From the NCBI RefSeq assembly GCF_019218885.1, contig NZ_JAHUWT010000004.1:186001-250000 (forward strand): a stretch of DNA of 64,000 nt. Reading direction: 5' to 3'. The notes below the pieces were generated by a model, which did no database searches, had not been told where the DNA came from, and saw only the letters and a list, made by a program, of their open reading frames with translations. Each line of letters opens with the position of its first letter. The first letter of the stretch is position 1. Made by a program: the position numbers and the translations under genes. The stretch comes from Bordetella sp. BOR01 (GTDB lineage Bacteria; Pseudomonadota; Gammaproteobacteria; Burkholderiales; Burkholderiaceae_B). Below, piece after piece: positions 29,965-39,116 of this stretch.

Positions 29965-30969
29965 ATGGACAAGCTACGCGCCTTGCAATATTTCGTGGCA
30001 GCGGCACAAGAACGCAGTTTTTCCGGCGCCGCGCGGCAACTGGACATCAGCGTGCCGGCAGTGGCGCGCATGATAGGCACGCTCGAGCACAGCCTGGGAG
30101 TCAGCCTGTTCGAGCGTACGGTGCATGGCCTGTCGCTCACGGCCGACGGCAGCCGCTACCTTGAGTCGTGCCAGCCGGTGCTGGAGCAACTGGCCGCCGC
30201 AGACGAGGCGCTGCGCGGCGCGGCGGTGCGCCCTCGCGGCACGCTGGTAGTGGGCACCTCGCCCATCATCTCCCAGCACTGCATTCTGCCGGCGCTACCG
30301 CTGTTCCATGCGCGCTATCCCGACATCCAGATCGACGTGCGCAATGTCGACCGCCCGGCGTCGCAGGATGCCGGCGCGGCCGAGATCATGGTGCTGTACG
30401 GCTGGCCGCAACAACCCGGCATGGTGCACCGGCACTTGATCAATACACGCTCGCTTATCTGCGCTTCGCCGGGGTACTGGGCGGCACATGGCGTTCCCAA
30501 GACGATGGTCGAGCTGAAACAGCATAATTGCCTGTTGTTTCGCGACCAGGAGGGCACGGTCATCGATTTCTGGGATCACGAGCGCGATGGCCAGCGCGTG
30601 GCAGTTGCCGTCAGTGGGTGGCTGGTCAGCAGCCACCGCGATGTCATTCTGGATGCCGCCATGGCGGGCGTGGGCGTGGCGCGTTTTACCGATGTTTCTA
30701 TCCGTGAGCCGCTACGCACGGGCAAGCTGGTGCCGGTGCTGGTCGACTGGGAATCCAAGCATGCGCCTCCGATCAGCGCAATGTATCGTTCCAGCCAGCG
30801 GCGCCTGCCACGGGTGCGTCTGTTCATCGATTTCCTGATCGAGATATTCGCCCGCATGGAACACGAGCGTACGCCCGAAATGACCGTCAGGCTGGAAGCC
30901 GAGCGCCCGCCGTGGTATCGCAGGCGGCACGACCGGGCGTCGGCCACGCCGCCCGAGAAAGCGAAATAA
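29965..30969 (+). CDS. LysR-family transcriptional regulator
   Basis: 334 residues. N-terminal winged helix (MDKLRALQYFVAAAQERSFS, residues 1-60) and a C-terminal effector-binding domain (about 90-300), plus a charged tail. A GGGGGG-rich ribosome site precedes the ATG. It is divergent from hyuA, the usual geometry for a LysR protein controlling the neighbouring operon and itself. The A+T-rich divergent gap (29880-29960) is where its box should be; no unambiguous palindrome was picked out. Confidence 0.92.
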   Translation: MDKLRALQYFVAAAQERSFSGAARQLDISVPAVARMIGTLEHSLGVSLFERTVHGLSLTADGSRYLESCQPVLEQLAAADEALRGAAVRPRGTLVVGTSPIISQHCILPALPLFHARYPDIQIDVRNVDRPASQDAGAAEIMVLYGWPQQPGMVHRHLINTRSLICASPGYWAAHGVPKTMVELKQHNCLLFRDQEGTVIDFWDHERDGQRVAVAVSGWLVSSHRDVILDAAMAGVGVARFTDVSIREPLRTGKLVPVLVDWESKHAPPISAMYRSSQRRLPRVRLFIDFLIEIFARMEHERTPEMTVRLEAERPPWYRRRHDRASATPPEKAK

Positions 30970-31004
30970 AAGCGGGGCCGCGCCGTATGCGCGGCCGCCG
31001 CTTT
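30969..31004. terminator. Bidirectional terminator between LysR and MFS genes
   Basis: Long stem: AAAGCGG + GGCCGCGC (30969-30983) pairs with GCGCGGCC + CCGCTTT (30989-31004) with one bulged G and a 5-nt loop. The A-rich left and T-rich right flanks fit termination of the two convergent genes from both sides. Confidence 0.8.
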
Positions 31005-31013
31005 ATCGATGGC

Positions 31014-32306
31014 TTATGCCGCTGCGGTTGCGGCAGCGTCCAACGGCTTGCGCCGGATCATCAGCGCGATCACTGCCGCCAGCAGACCGGTGGCGCCGGC
31101 CAGTACGAACGCCATCAAGTAGCTGCCTTGCGTTTCCCGCACATAGCCGGCCATCCAGGCCGCGGTGGCCGCGCCCACCTGGTGGCCGGCCACGATCCAG
31201 CCGAACACAATGGGTGCGTCGCGATCGCCGAAGGCCTCGGTCGTCAGGCGCAGCGTGGGCGGCACGGTGGCGATCCAGTCCAGGCCGAAGAAGATGGCGA
31301 AGATGGACAGGCTGTAGAACGAGAAATCGGAATAGGGCAGGTACATCAGCGCCAGGCCGCGCAAGCCGTAGTACATGAACAGCAGCTTGCGCGGGTCATA
31401 GCGGTCGGTCAGCCAGCCCGATGCGGTGGTGCCTACCAGGTCGAATACACCCATCACGGCCAGCAGGCCGGCGGCACGCACTTCGGGAATGCCATGGTCG
31501 CCGCACAGCGCGATCAGGTGCGTGCCCACCAGGCCATTGGTGGTGAAACCGCACACGAAAAAAGTGGCGAACAGGAACCAGAACGTGCGCGTGCGGATAG
31601 CCCGGTTCAGCGTGCCGAACGTGGCCGCCAGCAAGCCGGTGCGCGGTGCCGGCGCCGCCGGCGGCGTGCCGGGCGGCGTACCGTAGGGCGCCAGACCCAC
31701 ACTGGCGGGTCGGTCGGGCACTAGCCACCAGGCCAGCGGCACCAGCGCCGCGGCACCTGCGGCCACCGCCCACACCGCGCGGCGCCAGTCGCCCGACGAG
31801 GCCAGCGCGGCCAGCCCGGGCAAGAAGAGCAGGGTGCCGGTGGCGGTGCTGGCGGTCAGCAGGCCCATCATCAAGCCGCGGCGCGTGCTGAACCAGCGAT
31901 TGACGACCGTGGCGCCCAGCACCACGGCCACCGCGCCGGAGCCGATGCCCGAGAACACGCCCCAGCTCAGCAGCAGGTGCCACGATTCGGTCATGAACGT
32001 GCTGGCGGCCGTGGACACGGCCATCAGCGCCAGCGCGCTGATCAGCACGCGGCGCAGGCCGAAGCGTTCCATGGCGGCCGCGGCGAAGGGGCCCACCAGG
32101 CCATACAGGAAAATGCCGATCGCCACCGAGAAGGAAATCGTGGCCCGGCTCCAGCCGAACGATTCTTCCAATGGAACCAGCAGGACACTGGGCGTGGAGC
32201 GCAATCCGGCGGAAACCAGCAACGCCAGGAAAATCACGGCGACCACCACGAAGGCATACGCCTGGCCGTAGTGCCGGAACGGGCGGGGAAGCTGGGATAT
32301 ACTCAT
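31014..32306 (-). CDS. MFS transporter
   Basis: 430 residues with about 12 hydrophobic segments in two halves split by a Pro-rich loop near residue 205; loop motifs such as DRYDPRK fit the major facilitator superfamily (monocarboxylate/YjiJ-like type). Substrate unknown. The start MSISQLPRPF at 32306 gives the usual short cytoplasmic N-terminus, but no Shine-Dalgarno sequence precedes it and the ATG lies at the edge of the TetR operator. A longer open frame (to 32396) exists but runs through the operator. It is divergent from tetR and probably repressed by it. Confidence 0.9.
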   Translation of the reverse strand: MSISQLPRPFRHYGQAYAFVVVAVIFLALLVSAGLRSTPSVLLVPLEESFGWSRATISFSVAIGIFLYGLVGPFAAAAMERFGLRRVLISALALMAVSTAASTFMTESWHLLLSWGVFSGIGSGAVAVVLGATVVNRWFSTRRGLMMGLLTASTATGTLLFLPGLAALASSGDWRRAVWAVAAGAAALVPLAWWLVPDRPASVGLAPYGTPPGTPPAAPAPRTGLLAATFGTLNRAIRTRTFWFLFATFFVCGFTTNGLVGTHLIALCGDHGIPEVRAAGLLAVMGVFDLVGTTASGWLTDRYDPRKLLFMYYGLRGLALMYLPYSDFSFYSLSIFAIFFGLDWIATVPPTLRLTTEAFGDRDAPIVFGWIVAGHQVGAATAAWMAGYVRETQGSYLMAFVLAGATGLLAAVIALMIRRKPLDAAATAAA

Positions 32307-32359
32307 GTTACTGACCGGTACGTAATGGAACTCGTATGCTACGTACCGGTCAGTAACAT
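32305..32359. promoter_or_regulatory. Double operator in inverted orientation between MFS and TetR genes
   Basis: Perfect 20-bp inverted repeat: 32305-32324 and 32340-32359, separated by 15 bp. Each arm is itself a near-palindrome centred on ACCGGT (TAC-TG-ACCGGT-AC-GTA), the form of a TetR-family site, so the region holds two head-to-head operators. One arm touches the MFS start codon (32304-32306). Binding would block the MFS promoter/start and the divergent tetR promoter. Confidence 0.8.
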
Positions 32360-32399
32360 CGTCAAGTGAAATTTTTTGATCCGATGTCAGGAGCACGCC

Positions 32400-33041
32400 A
32401 TGGCCCGCAAGACCCCATCCGTTGCCGCACCATCGCCGCCGGCCGCCTCGCCCAAGCTGGCGGCCGACCGCATCCGCGAGACCGCGCGCCGCATGTTCTA
32501 CCAGGATGGCATCCGGGCCGTGGGGGTCGACGCACTGGTGGCCCAGGCCGGCGTCACCAAGCCCAGCCTGTATCGCAGCTTCTCATCCAAGGATGAATTG
32601 GCCGCGTCGTATCTGCGCGACTACGAAGCCGAGTTCTGGAGCAAGTTCGAGGCGGGCGGGCAGCAGCATCCCGACGATCCGCGCGCCGCGTTGATGGTGT
32701 ACTTCGACGGCCTGGCGCAGCGCGCCGCGAGCAGTGGCGGCTATCGCGGCTGCGGGCTGACCAACGCGGCGGTGGAATACCCCGAGCCCGATCATCCGGC
32801 CCGCCGGGTCGCCGTGGCGCACAAGGCGCAATTGCGCAAGCGCATGGCGGAACTGGCGCGCGCCATGGGGGCTGACGATGCCGACATGCTGGCCGACGGC
32901 CTGTTGTTGTTGCTGGAAGGGGCCTTCGTGTCCAGCCAGTTGTTCGGCCGCGGCGGTCCGGCGCGTCATTTGCCCGAGGCCGCCGGCCGGCTGATCGATG
33001 CGAGCGTGCGCCGGCGTTCCGGTAATAAAAAAGGTGTCTGA
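32400..33041 (+). CDS. TetR-family transcriptional repressor
   Basis: 213 residues. TetR helix-turn-helix in residues about 18-65 (RIRETARRMFYQDG... VTKPSLYRSF), then an effector domain with CGLTNAAVEYP. The ATG at 32400 follows an AGGAG site. It diverges from an MFS transporter across a double palindromic operator, so it most likely represses that pump and itself. Its last six codons (GNKKGV) and stop lie within the terminator of the convergent amtB gene. Confidence 0.93.
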   Translation: MARKTPSVAAPSPPAASPKLAADRIRETARRMFYQDGIRAVGVDALVAQAGVTKPSLYRSFSSKDELAASYLRDYEAEFWSKFEAGGQQHPDDPRAALMVYFDGLAQRAASSGGYRGCGLTNAAVEYPEPDHPARRVAVAHKAQLRKRMAELARAMGADDADMLADGLLLLLEGAFVSSQLFGRGGPARHLPEAAGRLIDASVRRRSGNKKGV

Positions 33042-33065
33042 CTCCCGCAGGGAAGCCAGACACCT
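33022..33065 (-). terminator. Intrinsic terminator of amtB, overlapping the tetR 3' end
   Basis: Stem AGGTGTCTG (33032-33040) / CAGACACCT (33057-33065), extended by further imperfect pairs. On the minus strand it is followed by TTTTTATTACC. It is 27 bp past the amtB stop. The plus strand lacks a T-run after the stem, so it serves amtB only. Confidence 0.85.
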
Positions 33066-33091
33066 CGTCGGCCAGTCGAGCCGCAGCGCGA

Positions 33092-34330
33092 TCAGCTGTG
33101 GTAGGCCGATTCGCCATGGCTGGTGACATCCAGCCCTTCGCGTTCCTGGTCTTCCGGCACGCGCAATCCGCACAGTGCGTTGGCGATCTTGTAGGCAACC
33201 CATGCCACCACGCCCGACCACACGATGGTCAGCAGCACGCCTTCCAATTGCACCCAGACCTGCCCCAGGATCTCGCCCGTGCTGGCCAGGCCCGGCCCGC
33301 CCAGGGCCTGGGCGTTGAACACGCCGGTCAGCAGGGCGCCGATGATGCCGCCCACGCCATGCACGCCGAACACGTCCAGCGCATCATCGGCGCGCAGCAG
33401 CCGCTTCAAGCCGTTCACGCCCCACACGCACACGGCGCCCGCCACGATGCCGATGACCAGCGCGCCGCCAGGGCCCACCAGGCCCGCGGCCGGAGTGATG
33501 CCGACCAGGCCGGCAATCGCGCCGGACGCCGCGCCCAGCATCGAGGGCTTGCCCTTGAGCGCCCATTCGGTGAACAGCCAGGCCAGTACCGCGCCGGCGG
33601 TGGCGATCATGGTGTTGAAGAAGGCCAGGGTCGCGCCTTCATTGGCGGCCAGCGCCGAGCCCGCATTGAAGCCGAACCAGCCCACCCACAGCAGCGCCGC
33701 GCCGATGAAGGTCATGGGCAGGTTGTGCGGCTGCATCGCTTCGCGGCCATACCCCACGCGCTTGCCCACCACATAGGCGCCTACCAGGCCGGCCACGCCA
33801 GCATTGATGTGCACCACCGTGCCGCCGGCGAAATCCAGCGCGCCGCGGGCATTGAGCAGGCCCGGCGCCGTTTCCGATGCGAACCACACCATGTGTGCGA
33901 TGGGAACGTAGGCGAAGGTGAACCAGATCACCGTGAACACCAGCACTGCCGAGAAGCGCGCGCGCTCGGCAAAGCTGCCCACGATCAGCGCGCAAGTGAT
34001 GCCCGCGAACGTGGCCTGGAACGACGCGAACAGCATTTCGGTCAGCGAGCCCGACATGGAGTACGTGCCATCGGCGGGCGTGAACATGCCCGAGAAGAAA
34101 GTGCGCGACAGGCCGCCGAAGAAGGCGTTGCCCTCGGTGAATGCCAGCGAGTAGCCGTACACGAACCACAGCACCAGTCCCAGCACGAAAGTGCACAGCA
34201 CCTGCATCAGCACCGACAGTACATTCTTGCTGCGCACCAGGCCGCCGTAGAACAAGGCCAGGCCCGGCACGGCCATCATCAAGACCAGCAGGGTGGAAAC
34301 AAGCAACCAGGAGATATCCGCTTTATCCAT
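33092..34330 (-). CDS. amtB: Ammonium transporter AmtB
   Basis: 412 residues with 11 expected membrane helices: N-terminus WLLVSTLLVLMMAVPGLALF, the Amt signature region DFAGGTVVHINAG, and the conserved C-terminal tail ending DVTSHGESAYHS that docks the PII protein. It conducts ammonium/ammonia across the inner membrane. No cleavable signal peptide is obvious, unlike E. coli AmtB. It lies 37 bp after glnK with a GGAG ribosome site, forming the classic glnK-amtB pair expressed under nitrogen limitation. Confidence 0.96.
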   Translation of the reverse strand: MDKADISWLLVSTLLVLMMAVPGLALFYGGLVRSKNVLSVLMQVLCTFVLGLVLWFVYGYSLAFTEGNAFFGGLSRTFFSGMFTPADGTYSMSGSLTEMLFASFQATFAGITCALIVGSFAERARFSAVLVFTVIWFTFAYVPIAHMVWFASETAPGLLNARGALDFAGGTVVHINAGVAGLVGAYVVGKRVGYGREAMQPHNLPMTFIGAALLWVGWFGFNAGSALAANEGATLAFFNTMIATAGAVLAWLFTEWALKGKPSMLGAASGAIAGLVGITPAAGLVGPGGALVIGIVAGAVCVWGVNGLKRLLRADDALDVFGVHGVGGIIGALLTGVFNAQALGGPGLASTGEILGQVWVQLEGVLLTIVWSGVVAWVAYKIANALCGLRVPEDQEREGLDVTSHGESAYHS

Positions 34331-34367
34331 TTTTCAGGCTCCAATGCATCTTTCTTTATCGTTGTCG

Positions 34368-35356
<989 letters not shown>

Positions 35357-35611
35357 ATGAACCGCACACAATGGATCGAAGATTTCCAGAAGAACCTGTC
35401 CGACCTGATCGCGCGCAGCCCGGCTGCCGATCTGGAACGCAATGCGAAGGCCATGATGGGCCAGGCCTTCACGAAGATGGATTTGATCACGCGCGAGGAA
35501 TTCGACGTGCAGGCCGAACTGCTGGCCCGGGCGCGCGAACGGGTTGACCAACTTGACGCCCAGGTGCGCCAACTGGAAACGCGAGTCGCCACGCTGGAAG
35601 GCAAGCAGTAG
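35357..35611 (+). CDS. ubiK: Ubiquinone biosynthesis accessory factor UbiK
   Basis: 84 residues, BMFP/YqiC family. N-terminus MNRTQWIEDFQKNLSDLI, then a C-terminal coiled coil (about 55-82) that mediates trimerisation; in E. coli the protein works with UbiJ in the aerobic ubiquinone assembly complex. The start at 35357 follows a GAGG site; the frame is open for 54 codons further upstream, but that part is unlike the family. comM follows on the same strand after about 100 bp. Confidence 0.9.
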   Translation: MNRTQWIEDFQKNLSDLIARSPAADLERNAKAMMGQAFTKMDLITREEFDVQAELLARARERVDQLDAQVRQLETRVATLEGKQ

Positions 35612-35712
35612 GGCGGTTCCGGCCCGCAAGGCGCGACATTCCGGTCGCATCGGCGCCGCCCAGGCGGCCCCTCCTTGCGCATACTGGCGGCTGATCCATC
35701 CTTGGGGCCGCC

Positions 35713-37239
35713 ATGACTCTTGCCATACTTGCCAGCCGCGCCCTGTCGGGCGCGGACGCGCCGGCCGTGCGTGTGGAAACACACCTGGGGCCGGGGCTGC
35801 CGGCCTTCACCGTGGTAGGCCTGCCGGATACCGAAGTACGCGAAAGCCGTGAGCGGGTGCGGGCGGCCATTCTCAACAGCGGTTTTGATTTTCCCAACGG
35901 CCGCATTACCGTCAATCTGTCGCCCGCCGACCTGCCCAAGGCATCGGCGCGCTTTGACCTGCCTATTGCGCTGGGCGTGCTGCTGGCCTCGGGCCAGGTC
36001 GCCGTGCCCGGCCCGGGCGGTGCGCAGGCGCCTGCCGGCCTGCAAGACCTGGTGCTGGCCGGTGAACTGTCGCTGACGGGGGCCCTGGTGCCCATGGGCG
36101 CGCCCCTGGCTTTGGCGCTGGCGGTGGCGCGCGAGCAGCCGGGCGCGGCGCTGGTGCTGCCGGTCGGCAGCGCTTCGGTGGCTGCCTGGGTGCCCGGGCT
36201 GCGAGTATTGGCTGCGGCGACGCTGGCCCAGGTAGCCGCCCATCTGGCGGGCGCCGCCTCGCTGGCCCAGGCCGAGCCCGGTGCCTGGCCAGCCGCGGCC
36301 ATGCCGCCTTGCCTGTCGGACGTCCGGGGTCAGCCCATGGCGCGCCGCGCGCTCGAGGTGGCGGCCGCCGGTGCGCACAGCCTGTTGATGGTGGGGCCGC
36401 CGGGCGCCGGAAAAAGCATGCTGGCCCAGCGCCTGCCCGGACTGCTACCGCCCTTGTCGCGTGCCCAGGCGCTCGAGGCGGCTTCCCTGGCGGGGCTGGC
36501 CAGCCCGGGCGGCGCGGCCGCGGTCTTGCAGGGGCAGCCACCGTTCCGGGCGCCGCACCATGGGGCATCGGCGGCCGCCCTGGTCGGCGGCGGCACCCGT
36601 CCCCGGCCTGGCGAGGTCAGCCTGGCGCACCATGGCGTGCTGTTTCTTGACGAGCTGCCCGAGTTCGATCGCAGGGCCCTGGAATCGCTGCGCGAGCCGC
36701 TGGAAACGGGCCGGGTGGCCATCGCGCGGGCTCGGCATACCGTGCAGTATCCGGCGCGTTTCCAACTGGTGGCCGCCATGAATCCCTGCCCATGCGGCTG
36801 GCGTGGCCACCCGGCGCGGCCCTGTACCTGTACGCCCGACCAGGTGGCTCGCTACGTCGGCAAGTTGTCGGGACCGCTGCTCGACCGGCTGGATTTGGCG
36901 ATCGAATTGCCGGCCGCCGCCCCGGACTGGCTTGACAGCCCGCCCGGCGAGTCGTCCGAGGCGGTGCGCGCCCGGGTGGCCCGCTGCCGCGAGCGCCAAG
37001 AGGGCCGTCAGGGCGGGCCGAATGCGGGATTACAGGGGGCCGACCTGGACGCCTGCTGCGCCCTGGATGCCGACGCGCGCGGCCTGCTGCAGCAAGCCAT
37101 GCAGCGGCTGCACGGCTCGGCCCGGGCGTCCCTGCGGGCCTTGCGGGTGGCCCGCACGGTGGCGGACCTGGACGGCCAGGAGCGCGTCCAGGTCCGCCAT
37201 GTGGCCGAGGCCCTGCAATACCGCTGCACCCTGCGCTAA
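35713..37239 (+). CDS. comM: YifB/ComM-family Mg-chelatase-like AAA+ ATPase
   Basis: 508 residues. N-terminal Lon-protease-like fold (start [20 protein letters not shown]), central Mg-chelatase AAA+ domain with Walker [10 protein letters not shown] (about residue 228) and Walker [11 protein letters not shown], a cysteine cluster CPCGWRG...CTC (about 357-373) and a C-terminal helical domain. ComM is a helicase that extends branch migration when transforming DNA recombines; outside competent species the role is less clear. It precedes rpmI, occupying the place where infC is often found. Confidence 0.94.
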   Translation: MTLAILASRALSGADAPAVRVETHLGPGLPAFTVVGLPDTEVRESRERVRAAILNSGFDFPNGRITVNLSPADLPKASARFDLPIALGVLLASGQVAVPGPGGAQAPAGLQDLVLAGELSLTGALVPMGAPLALALAVAREQPGAALVLPVGSASVAAWVPGLRVLAAATLAQVAAHLAGAASLAQAEPGAWPAAAMPPCLSDVRGQPMARRALEVAAAGAHSLLMVGPPGAGKSMLAQRLPGLLPPLSRAQALEAASLAGLASPGGAAAVLQGQPPFRAPHHGASAAALVGGGTRPRPGEVSLAHHGVLFLDELPEFDRRALESLREPLETGRVAIARARHTVQYPARFQLVAAMNPCPCGWRGHPARPCTCTPDQVARYVGKLSGPLLDRLDLAIELPAAAPDWLDSPPGESSEAVRARVARCRERQEGRQGGPNAGLQGADLDACCALDADARGLLQQAMQRLHGSARASLRALRVARTVADLDGQERVQVRHVAEALQYRCTLR

Positions 37240-37260
37240 GGTCCCGTCTTTTCCGCAGAT

Positions 37261-37290
37261 TCGACAAAAAACCCAAAACCACCATATAAT
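37261..37290 (+). promoter_or_regulatory. Sigma-70 promoter of rpmI-rplT
   Basis: -35 TCGACA (37261-37266), 18-bp spacer, perfect -10 TATAAT (37285-37290). This is the best sigma-70 match noticed in the window and predicts a start near 37297, giving a leader of about 105 nt before rpmI. Confidence 0.8.
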
Positions 37291-37301
37291 CAAGGGCTTT
37301 T

Positions 37302-37315
37302 CCTGGTTCGCCAGG
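37302..37315 (+). promoter_or_regulatory. Hairpin in the rpmI leader
   Basis: CCTGG-TTCG-CCAGG, a stem closed by a UUCG tetraloop, flanked by TTTT and GAAAAA that could lengthen it. It is within the first 20 nt of the predicted transcript. L20 represses its own operon through leader structure in other bacteria; this hairpin is a candidate part, unproven. Confidence 0.4.
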
Positions 37316-37402
37316 GAAAAACCAGAAGTGGATCCAGGTACGGCAAGCCTTGCCCCGAGCAAGCACCTGTGGTTCATGTATTTAACAAAACTAGGAATCA
37401 TC

Positions 37403-37600
37403 ATGCCCAAGATGAAAACCAAGAAAAGCGCGTCGAAGCGCTTTCAGGTTCGCGGCAGCGGGTCGATCAAGCGTGGCCAGGCTTTCAAGCGCCACATCCT
37501 GACCAAGAAGACCACCAAGAACAAGCGCCAGCTGCGCGGTTCGACGGCGGTTCATGAAACCAACGTGGCCTCCGTCAAGGCCATGATGCCTTTCGCTTGA
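37403..37600 (+). CDS. rpmI: 50S ribosomal protein L35
   Basis: 65 residues, standard size, highly basic, start [20 protein letters not shown]. An AGGA ribosome site precedes the ATG. It sits 13 bp before rplT as in nearly all bacteria. infC, usually the first gene of this operon, is absent; the operon has its own promoter behind comM. Confidence 0.98.
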   Translation: MPKMKTKKSASKRFQVRGSGSIKRGQAFKRHILTKKTTKNKRQLRGSTAVHETNVASVKAMMPFA

Positions 37601-37613
37601 TAGGAGATCCACT

Positions 37614-37973
37614 ATGCCTCGCGTCAAACGCGGCGTTACCGCCCGTGCTCGTCATAAGAAAGTCATCTCTGCTGCCAAGGGTTACCGTGGCCGCCGCGGC
37701 AATGTATTCCGCATCGCCAAGCAGGCGGTCATGCGCGCCGGGCAATATGCCTACCGCGACCGCCGCAACAAGAAGCGCACCTTCCGCGCCCTGTGGATCA
37801 CCCGTATCAACGCCGCCGTGCGTGAACAGGGCATGAGCTACAGCGTGTTCATCGCCGGCCTGAAAAAGGCCTCGATCGAGCTCGACCGCAAGGTGCTGGC
37901 CGATCTGGCCGTGCGCGACAAGGCCGGCTTTGCCGCCATCGTGCAGCAAGCCAAGGCAGCATTGGCCGCCTGA
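37614..37973 (+). CDS. rplT: 50S ribosomal protein L20
   Basis: 119 residues, start [18 protein letters not shown]; the N-terminal basic arm needed for 23S rRNA folding and the globular C-terminal domain are both present. Known to repress its own operon in E. coli and Bacillus. The ribosome site TAGGAG lies 6 nt upstream. A strong terminator follows before pheS. Confidence 0.98.
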   Translation: MPRVKRGVTARARHKKVISAAKGYRGRRGNVFRIAKQAVMRAGQYAYRDRRNKKRTFRALWITRINAAVREQGMSYSVFIAGLKKASIELDRKVLADLAVRDKAGFAAIVQQAKAALAA

Positions 37974-38001
37974 TCGTGCGCTGATCGCATCGCGCATCGC
38001 T

Positions 38002-38034
38002 GCAAACGGGGCTTGTTGGCCCCGTTTGCGTTTT
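38002..38034 (+). terminator. Terminator between rplT and pheS
   Basis: Perfect 11-bp stem GCAAACGGGGC/GCCCCGTTTGC (38002-38012, 38019-38029), 6-nt loop, then GTTTT. It should end most rpmI-rplT transcripts, so pheST needs readthrough or its own promoter. No Phe-rich leader peptide or T-box was seen. Confidence 0.85.
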
Positions 38035-38080
38035 GCCGCCGGGCGTAGCGTTGGGGGCATTGTTTTTAGGCTGTGATTCC

Positions 38081-39103
38081 ATGACTCTATTGGCTGATGA
38101 CCTGGTTTCCCAGGCCCAAGAACGCTTCGCCGCGGCGCCCGATGCCGTTGCCCTGGAAAACGCCAAGGCGCGTTTCCTGGGCAAAGAGGGCGCACTGACC
38201 ATGCTGCTCAAAGAGTTGGGCAAGCTCGACCCCGAACAGAAGCGCGAATCGGGCGCGCGCATCAACCAGGCCAAGCAGCGGATCGAAGCCCTGCTGAACG
38301 AGCGCCGCGCCCAATTGGCACAGGCCGAACTCGACACGCGCCTGGCTGCCGAAACCATTGATGTCACCTTGCCCGGCCGTGGCAGGGCCTTGGGCGGCAT
38401 CCATCCCATTGCCCGCAGTTGGGAACGCGTCGAAGAGATCTTCCGCTCGATTGGTTTCGATGTGGCCGACGGCCCCGAGATCGAGAACGACTGGACCAAC
38501 TTCACGGCACTGAACAATCCGCTGGACCACCCGGCGCGCTCCATGCAGGATACGTTCTACGTCGACCTGCAAGACGGCGACGGCCTGCCGTTGCTGCTGC
38601 GCACGCATACCAGCCCCATGCAGGTGCGCTATGCGCGCATGCACCAGCCGCCCATCAAGGTCATTGCACCGGGGCGCACCTATCGCGTCGACAGCGACGC
38701 CACCCATTCGCCCATGTTCCACCAAGTGGAAGGGCTATGGATCGCCGAAGACATCTCGTTTGCCGACCTGAAAGGGGTCTACACCGATTTCCTGCGTCGC
38801 TTCTTCGAAAGCGACGATCTCGTCGTGCGCTTCCGTCCGTCATTCTTCCCGTTCACCGAGCCATCGGCCGAAATCGACATGATGTTCACCTCGGGCCCGA
38901 ACCGCGGCCGCTGGCTGGAAATCTCGGGCTCGGGCCAGGTGCATCCGCAAGTCGTGCGCAATTTCGGCCTCGACCCCGAGCGCTACATCGGCTTCGCATT
39001 CGGCTCCGGCCTCGAGCGCCTGACCATGCTGCGCTACGGGGTCAACGACCTGCGCCAGTTCTACGAAGGCGACCTGCGCTTCTTGCGCCAGTTCAACGAA
39101 TAA
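38081..39103 (+). CDS. pheS: Phenylalanyl-tRNA synthetase alpha subunit
   Basis: 340 residues. N-terminal coiled coil (about 1-100) for tRNA binding, then a class II catalytic core with motif 2 region [14 protein letters not shown] and motif 3 region [10 protein letters not shown]. It forms an alpha2-beta2 tetramer with PheT and charges tRNA-Phe. The start at 38081 matches the family; the frame is open upstream to 38033 but that segment overlaps the terminator. pheT follows after 13 bp. Confidence 0.97.
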   Translation: MTLLADDLVSQAQERFAAAPDAVALENAKARFLGKEGALTMLLKELGKLDPEQKRESGARINQAKQRIEALLNERRAQLAQAELDTRLAAETIDVTLPGRGRALGGIHPIARSWERVEEIFRSIGFDVADGPEIENDWTNFTALNNPLDHPARSMQDTFYVDLQDGDGLPLLLRTHTSPMQVRYARMHQPPIKVIAPGRTYRVDSDATHSPMFHQVEGLWIAEDISFADLKGVYTDFLRRFFESDDLVVRFRPSFFPFTEPSAEIDMMFTSGPNRGRWLEISGSGQVHPQVVRNFGLDPERYIGFAFGSGLERLTMLRYGVNDLRQFYEGDLRFLRQFNE

Positions 39104-39116
39104 CCGACGGCTGATC

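Noticed and set aside
38033-38081. Upstream in-frame extension of pheS as a possible leader peptide
   Set aside because: No phenylalanine run and no pairing that would form an attenuator; the family start is at 38081.
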